Source: Daphnia carinata
Lineage: Eukaryota; Arthropoda; Branchiopoda; Diplostraca; Daphniidae
Assembly (NCBI RefSeq): GCF_022539665.2
Contig: NC_081340.1
Coordinates: 6,509,357-6,573,356 of the forward strand
Length of the DNA: 64,000 nt
Direction of reading: 5' to 3'
Shown: one piece after another, positions 57,290 through 64,000 of the stretch
Position numbering within the stretch: the first letter of the stretch is position 1
Layout: every line of letters begins with the position of its first letter
The notes under the pieces: generated by a model
The model's input: the letters and a program-made list of their open reading frames with translations, nothing else
The model's database searches: none
What the model was told of the DNA's origin: nothing
Program-made: the position numbers and the translations under genes

Positions 57290-60200
57290 GGGCAACGAGT
57301 GTTGCGATCGTGAAACATTGTTTGAAGGAGCATGGATGGAAGACGGTCGACCATTGATATGTGTAGACAATTTTAAGATGGAAAAGAGGCGTCATCATCA
57401 GTCTTTGACGACGGTGGACGTCGAGTCGGCCGTTTTGAGACGATGCCAGTCGCCTCGTTACGGACGATCCTTTTCCAGATCCACCATCTCGCTGAATGAA
57501 ACCTCCGAGTCCACGCCAACATTATCGTCCAGCTTTGGCGAAAACTCAAAAGAGTTCCATCTCGTCGGAGTCAGTCCGGACGATTGGGAAACGCCTGTGA
57601 CGGGCAAACGACGAGAATCCGCTCCTGATTTCAATTCCTCGGATTCCAACGATAGTCGGCCCAAGATTGTCATCCGTCTCACATCTGTCGAGGGCCTGGA
57701 ACTCAACTTGACCAATTCAGTTCAAGATAATCAACTTCTTCCGGAAGCGACGAAAGTCGTCGTCTGCCCGCATCGGTCGATCCGCGTAGGAGCCACCCGC
57801 CCACAGCCGCCCAATTCGGGTAAGTCATTTTCAACTTGTTTTCTTTCCGCGATCGAGTGCCGCTCTTGTTTTTTAGCGTAGCGAAAGATATCGAAATGCG
57901 CAAACTTATGGAAACAGGGCGGGCCTCGAAATGGGCAATCCATTGAAAAAAAAACACACCAACTTTTTGTTACATTGTGTCCGTGCGAAAACGAAACTAA
58001 TATGCGAACGTACAAAGTCTCCATTTTTCTTTTCCCCGTGTTTGAAATGATGAAAATCCTCGTAATAATTTGCGTTGGCTGCCACAATCGTTTGATATCG
58101 GAACTTGAAATCTTGTCCTGTCAAACTTCTCCGGGCATGATTCATGTTCTTCAACTTTCTATTTATTTTTTGCCTTTTTTCTTTTCGCCCGTCTTCATCT
58201 TATTTTCGCTAAAGGTACTCGCAGTTGTTATTGAATCACAGTGGGTTGGGATCTTTTTGGTAATCGATAGCTAGGCTACAGAAAAAAGGATGGATTTTTC
58301 TTTGATGTTTCATTAGTTTATCAATCCTTGTATTCGCTTGAGTCAATCACGTTTCATTCGTGCAAATCTTGCTTTTTTTTTTTAAATCCCGTACTTTGTG
58401 GACATGACGGTTGGGGAATATCTTGTACGTGGATAGGCGCAAAAGAGCAAAGATGGAGATACTAAGCAAACTATGAAGATCCTCTTAAGGGAGCTTCATT
58501 CACCAGTTTCTTGTGTACACACACAATCTCTTCCTTATCGTAATGAGGGAAGGCTGGCCCTACATGTGAGCTCATGAAGGATTCTTGTGCATCGTAAAAG
58601 ACGGAAGTTTTCGCGATGGTTGTCGTCTATTCAATCGAAATCTTGTAAAAAGGCTAATAATCTCAGCTCGTTTGAGGGTGAGGGGGAGTTAGTCGCAATT
58701 TCGAATCACTACATTCAAAAGGCCAAAAAAAAATATTCTAATTATAAAAAAGTCTTTTGGAAGCCGCAGAAGGCACAAGTTGAGATCGTTAGATGGGGAC
58801 CTCACCCATAACAAACTCGTCCAGCTCCTCCCCCTCTCCCCCCTTATTTTTTCCTTTCTTTGACTTTAAACTCTGCCACAAATTTATGCTTCCCGCACCG
58901 TCAAAATTCAAATGATGCGTGACTACCAGAAACTAATTTCCCCCTTTTTTTTCATGTGCTTAACGTCCAACCCCATTTCTTCCATTTTGTTGATTCTTTC
59001 CCCTTATTTCTTGGAGGGAGAGGGAGATTATAGGAAAATGTCTATCGTGTGCAATAGTGACACGCTTACGCCAGTCGAGCAGATTAATCAGGTATTAGTA
59101 TTCAAATTCCACCTTTTGCGTGTCTATTCTTGAAGCTCTGACGTCGTTGGAAAAAGCGACAAACCGGGACAAAATCACGACAACCGCTTTCGTTTTCATT
59201 TTTGAATTCTTCCTTGCCTTCTCAGCTATTAACGTGAGCGTGATAGAACTGATTTTTCTCCTGTTAAATGGGATCCCGCACTTACGTCTTCCTCTTAGAC
59301 GTTCGTCGTTCTCTATCAGAATCACAACCGCTTCTCTTTTACAGCCTCTTGAATTATTATTTTCTTAAATCATTAAAAATGCGTCTCGCATCCGCGCATG
59401 TTGTTGACTTTTTTTTTTTTTCATTGATAACACTATTGCATCTCCTTTTCATTTCATTGGTGGTATCAAAAGAAGGTTTCCTGTCGATATCGAGCGCGGG
59501 AAAATTTGATTTGGGTATCGTAGGTCATTAGAGCAAGTAACTTTTTTAAAATTAACTTTGAAACATTAACGATATCAGGAAACGTTCGCAACGAAAAGGA
59601 CGAGGTCAAGATGTATTTAATAGTAGATCATATTTACAAAGTGACTCGTATATCCTTTTCTTTAAAAAATATATATATAAAAGAAGAGGGGGGGGGGAGT
59701 TTGCAAGAGAATAGAGAGTTCATTATAAATCGCGTATGCTTGTATACAATTCCCCCCTCTTTTTTTTCTTATTCCGGTTTTCTTGGCTCACCAAGTCAAC
59801 TGAAATATTTGATGCGTATCTATGTTTGACATGTCTGATTGCTTGATTTTTACACGACTTGCGTCACGGGCTCTGTTGTCTTCCCCCTTTCGCGTTTGTT
59901 GCAAAAAAAAAAAAAAAAAAAAAAAAGATGAGCAGCGCACACGATTTGCCTTCCACCGCTGGTTGCAAATACGTACGGGGCATTTTTTTTTTTTTTTTTT
60001 TTTTTTTCCCCCCGTTCAGTTTTTGCTTCCTATTTTCCATATCAGCAATTGGTAAAGCGATAATTGTCTTGTTTGCCTAGCGTTGCGAGCATCCAAGTCT
60101 AAAAGCCATATCGTTCGTCCGGTCGCTAGGTAGTGCTCTCAAAGCCGGATAGACGAAGAAGCAGCAGGGAACGTCCAATATTATGATCCGTTGGTCGTCA

Positions 60201-62310
60201 TGGAAGCAATCGTTTACGCACTGGATTACACACAGTGACGTTTTTCTATCTCCCCCCCCCCCCCCCTTTTTTTTTTTTTGTTGGTTGCACCTTTGATGTG
60301 CATGTAAACTATCAGCTCCTGGGTGGTCCTATACTTTTTTTTTTTAAACGGCTCCCTGGGTGCAGCGTTGCGCCGACAAAACAAACGAACGAAATAAACA
60401 AGCCTCTTCGGGAAAAAAAAGGGCCGCACACGCGGAGATGGAGACGTAACATTTTTTTTCTAGTAGCGAAAGAGCAAAGATACAGAAAGAATTGGAGATG
60501 TTAAGGTTGTATGGTTTGCAAAGAGGTGGACTCGTCAGATTAAATATTTTATTGGGAAGTAGAGGGAAGTAGATAAAAGGGTTGTGTGAGGGAAAGAGAG
60601 AGTGCAGGAAAGGCTTCTTTTGATTGCTTTGACCATTTGGGCCCGAGTTGTCCCGAGTTTAGTATCGTTTGGAAGCTCGACAGTCTTGGATCGTTCTCAT
60701 TCAGGTCCCCCTCACGCGTTCGGATTCGTTCTTAATTTGAAATTGTAGTACAAAAGGGAAGAGGAGGGTTGGCTAAAGAAATGATGGAGTTTGAGATCGT
60801 CGCTGTTGAAGGTAAAACAATTGCAAGCCATCGAATTGTGATGCATTCATTCGTCCTTTTTTTTGGGGAGTGGGAGGTATAAGAGGTGAGCAAATGGCGA
60901 AATTGACATAGGGACTCGGATGAAGTTTATTTTTATTTGGGGCAAAGCTCGTTATGATTCGTGCATTTTCATGTTGTGCCACATAGGTCTCTTACTCCAG
61001 TTAGACAGTCAGCGAAGGAACAAGAAGCGAAACGTGCATCAGTCCTAAAAGGCTTTAGCGTGAATTAAGAGGCTTTACGGCACTGCGGCATAGCGGCGTA
61101 TATACAACGTTCGGGATATTTTAGCATCTGCTGCCTCTCACGGCGGGAGCCCTGCATTTCATGTATGGTTTCGTAAAGATGTGTCTTGAATTTTTGATCA
61201 TTAAGTTTCTTTTCTTTTGAGATGGGGGGGGGGGAGAACGTGAAAAACTTCAGCGACTCTGTCGCAAATTTGAATCGAATAAAACCTTTGCGTGACTGAA
61301 TCAAATTAAAGCTGACATTTGGCGATGTCGTGCTCGACCTTTCGGGATCATTCACGCCTATTTGTGTCCCCTCCCCGCTATTGTGCGATCGGTTGACGTT
61401 GATGATTCCGTAGTCGATCATTTGCTCCATTATTGATTGAACGCTCTCGAGACATACATCCAATCTCTATTCTTTACTGTTTGCGTCGGTTTCAACCCAA
61501 TCTCGTGTGTCTCTAGCACACACACGTCGTGAATAAGAAGAAGAAAGGCTCCAAAAAAATCGAACGCGGATGAATAAATTGGTGGGGACGAATCGTGACG
61601 GAGCGTAGGGCGACATTAGTACTACTTGTCTAGCTTCACTGCTACACTCTCTTTCTCTAGTGATGGATACATCTACGCATTTGCGAAGGTCGTTCCCTTT
61701 TTTTTTTTCGTACTCGATCCGAACACTCCCCTTTTCCTTCCTTTATATCCGCTATCAAACACGCCCTCTCACTGCTACGAATCTCTTCCCTTCTTTCTAT
61801 TCTTTTTTATTTTTTTTTTTTTTACATATGTAGGCAGGGCACTATGATCATCACTCGCCAGGGCGAATCGGTCTCCTTTTTTATATATATATATATATAT
61901 TTTTGAGGAGGTGCTGGATGAGCCGAGAGTCACAAAGTGAGGACTATGTGCCCTTATGTTCTAGTGGAGAGATGCTGCGTGTCAAAACGGCGACATGCGA
62001 AGTTGATACTGGCTAGTCGTTGCCCTCCCTTCCGGCTGATCAGTCGCTGGAATTTGATTTTCCTAATTCGTACAGTATCTATTTTTATTTTGAGGGAAAA
62101 TGTATCGTTGGTCTCTTGTGCGTCGATGTCTCGTTTGATACGTGCGTCTCTTTTTGATTGATTTTTTTTTTTTTGTGGCGGGGAATAACGCAGAGCGAAC
62201 GTTTGATTTGATGACATTGGAGGACATTTGTGGTTCATCTGCCATGGCTAAAGTCTTTCGAAAGTGCAAGAGCGCCACCTTTCAGATTGGTAGCGATACC
62301 TACACCATCG
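57290..62310 (+). CDS. Partial multi-exon gene of unknown function (continues beyond window)
   Basis: Two exons join in phase: 57290-57819 and 62194-62310, the second ending at a GTAAGA donor with one codon base left, so more exons lie to the right of the window. The first exon encodes a Ser-rich, probably disordered region (TVDVESAVLRRCQSPRYG, RSTISLNETSESTPTL) and a hydrophobic-patterned RPKIVIRLTSVEGLELNL. The second encodes FDLMTLEDICGSS and KVFRKCKSATFQIGSDTYTIG, which looks like the start of a folded domain, but I cannot name it. The exon begins with the last base of a codon, so an upstream coding exon must exist; the piece ending at 56601 is one candidate. Confidence 0.65.
57820..62193 (+). 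other. 4.4 kb intron of the unknown gene
   Basis: Low-complexity intron with long poly-A (59900-59927), poly-T (59981-60007), poly-C and G runs. A short frame at 59037-59093 ends at a donor-like CAG|GTATTA but is out of phase with the flanking exons. The minus-strand frame at 61065-61463 starts without an ATG and shows no family features. Confidence 0.5.
61882..61900. repeat. (TA)n microsatellite
   Basis: Uninterrupted TA dinucleotide repeat within the long intron. Confidence 0.9.
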
Positions 62311-64000
62311 GTAAGAAAGAAAAGAAAAAACACGAATTCTTTTATTATCACCGTCTTTGCTTTTCCTTTTATATTATTTTTATATTCTCATTAACCTCTA
62401 CCGGCAATTGGGCCGCCTGTGTTTTGACGGAGGATGGTTGTGCGTGACGCGTTTTCATACCCAGTTGAACCGCACGGTATTCTATCACGAGACAGTAGAA
62501 AGGGGGGGGGAGGCTTTATTAGAAGAGCAAGCGGAAAAACATGATGTGGGAAATGTAATTTAGGTATGCCCCCCATTTCGTTTATTGGTTTGCCTTTTGC
62601 TACTCATTTATTAGTCCCCCCCCCCTTTTTTTTTCTTCTCAAGTGTTTTTCCTTTTTTTGAGAGAGGGCTTTTGTTTGCTAAGGATTTGTATTGAGAGCA
62701 TATGGGAATGACGTGGATGCCGTATCCTCGCAACGCCGGCTAGGTAGCAACCACTTTCGATCTACGTTCTTTTCTCTTTTTCTTTCTTTTCCCTCAAGTT
62801 ACAAGTTTCCAGGTGGATATTTCCTTTTTTTTTTTAACGAATGACGTCAAGAATTTTATAGGATATCAGGGCAAACGGCTTGCATTGCAATACAAAGACA
62901 ATATGGAAGTGTCAAATTGAAACGCCATTTTTTTCCCCGAAAATTTTAAAAGATTATTATAATTTATTGTTATTAGCCCATTTTTGAAACTAATCTGAAG
63001 AAACCATATTGTATTTGGCACAATGGCGTCGTCATTTAAAGCGCTTCTCTCCCCCCAGAGGGAGACCCAACTTCCTGCAAGCAACTGTACATTTTGGTAG
63101 AAAGAAAGGGACAAAAAAAAAAAAAGGGAAAGACTTGTCTAACTATCATTGGTTTTCTCTCTTTCAATATCTCGGTTGGGCTCCTGTTGCTTGGCAACAT
63201 GATTGAAGTTACGCGTGAGTCTTGCGTGTGTGCGCACCATATCGCCGTTGCAAGTCTCTTCCTCTGTTTCGCTATTCGTTCGCGGCTTCTATTTTTTATC
63301 ATTAATATATTTTTTTTTTTCTTCTCCTTCTTCAAAGAAGTCCTTTTTCTTTACGTTACTTACCTCATTTGTTATCGGGAAAAACAGGAGGGGGAGGCAG
63401 GGGAAAAAAAAACTTCGGAGCAAGAAGTATGTGTATAGGAGTACAATCTAGTGTACTTGTGTGTGTGACTCCTGACGAAAAAGAGGCCGTTGCAATGCCA
63501 ATCGCAATTCCGCCGAGACACAAGATCTCTTTTCCTTTAGTACTTTGATGACATATGACACATTGATTTCCAATATAAAAAAAAAGGGCCGCCCACTCTG
63601 TATATCGTAGTTTACACCAGTGTAGGAGGTGGAGTCAGTACTTAACTACTTTAGTGGTAGCACTCTCGTCGTCTTTCACTTTGAACCTCCTATAGCAAAG
63701 TAGAAATGAATCGACAGATGGAAACACCTGTGCGAATTCGTTTTTTTTTTTCTTTTTAAATGCTTTTATTATTATTTCTTTTTCCCTTCTTTTTTTTTTT
63801 GGGGGGGGGGGGGGGCTGTAATCGGATCGATGGCTCTCGGTATACATCCCAGAGCGGTTCCTCTATCTGTTTCTTTGTTTATGTGCTTGTATAATAAAGT
63901 AGGCGCTCTCTCTCGTTCTTCTTTCTCTTCTCTCTCCCCTTTGAAGAGTATGGAGAAGTATAGATCTTTATTGGATTTGCCCGGATTGTTTTCTTTCTCT
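62311..64000. other. Right end of window, intronic
   Basis: This follows the GTAAGA donor at 62311 and contains poly-T, poly-C and poly-G runs and no supported exon. Probably intron of the unknown plus-strand gene. Confidence 0.5.

Noticed and set aside
59037-59093. Possible small coding exon (MSIVCNSDTLTPVEQINQ)
   Set aside because: It ends at a plausible donor but its phase cannot join the flanking exons at 57819 or 62194.
61065-61463. 132-codon minus-strand frame in the long intron
   Set aside because: It starts without an ATG, has no recognisable domain, and lies within an intron of a plus-strand gene with G-run low-complexity sequence; likely chance.
1-64000. CRISPR array, operon, phage or integrated mobile system
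   Set aside because: No regularly spaced direct repeats with unique spacers, no prokaryotic gene organisation and no intact transposase or reverse transcriptase frame was seen; the window is intron-containing eukaryotic DNA.

Overview
The window looks like arthropod nuclear DNA, most probably from a small-genome crustacean of the Daphnia type. This is inferred from many short introns (about 50-100 bp) with GT/AG ends, a ribosomal protein gene with a pyrimidine-rich start, the Scratch-family zinc-finger architecture, a nuclear tRNA-Met(CAU), and metazoan orthologues carrying arthropod-like sequence. Nothing bacterial or viral was recognised. I built the gene models by hand from splice signals, reading-frame phase and family knowledge. 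Exon joins that keep phase across every intron are the main support.

Layout. 1-9147: homopolymer-rich DNA with no convincing coding sequence and one candidate noncoding first exon. 9197-18287 (+): Evi5/EVI5L-type Rab GTPase-activating protein in 17 exons, with a second, mutually exclusive first coding exon at 12415-12560. 18804-19574 (-): RpL28 (eL28), tail to tail with Evi5; its introns carry a duplicated element resembling the 3' half of a C/D-box snoRNA. 22470-32048 (+): a 13-exon gene for a 613-residue protein with two nucleoside 2-deoxyribosyltransferase-like domains around an EF-hand-like linker, preceded by a long open 5' leader and a 6.4 kb first intron. 34060-35177 (-) and 36906-37815 (-): two related two-exon genes for secreted Thr-rich or repeat proteins that share promoter blocks; the second has eleven or so 19-residue repeats, most carrying an RKxR motif. 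39519-43476 (+): a truncated BRWD/PHIP relative (cryptic Tudor plus first bromodomain) with a long disordered tail and no WD40 repeats. 46187-48746 (-): scratch (scrt), with SNAG, CtBP-binding motif and five zinc fingers. 53680-53752 (-): elongator tRNA-Met. 54075-54572 (-): an orphan ORF. 56039-62310 (+): the 5' part of an unrecognised gene that runs out of the window.

The genes do not form a pathway; this is an ordinary eukaryotic neighbourhood of unrelated genes. The least conventional part is about 33.9-45 kb. It has far fewer long poly-T/poly-A tracts than its flanks and holds the fast-evolving repeat genes, the partial BRWD duplicate and several spliced-looking units without a good ORF. 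The scratch locus and its upstream region also carry plus-strand splice signals that suggest unannotated antisense or divergent transcripts.
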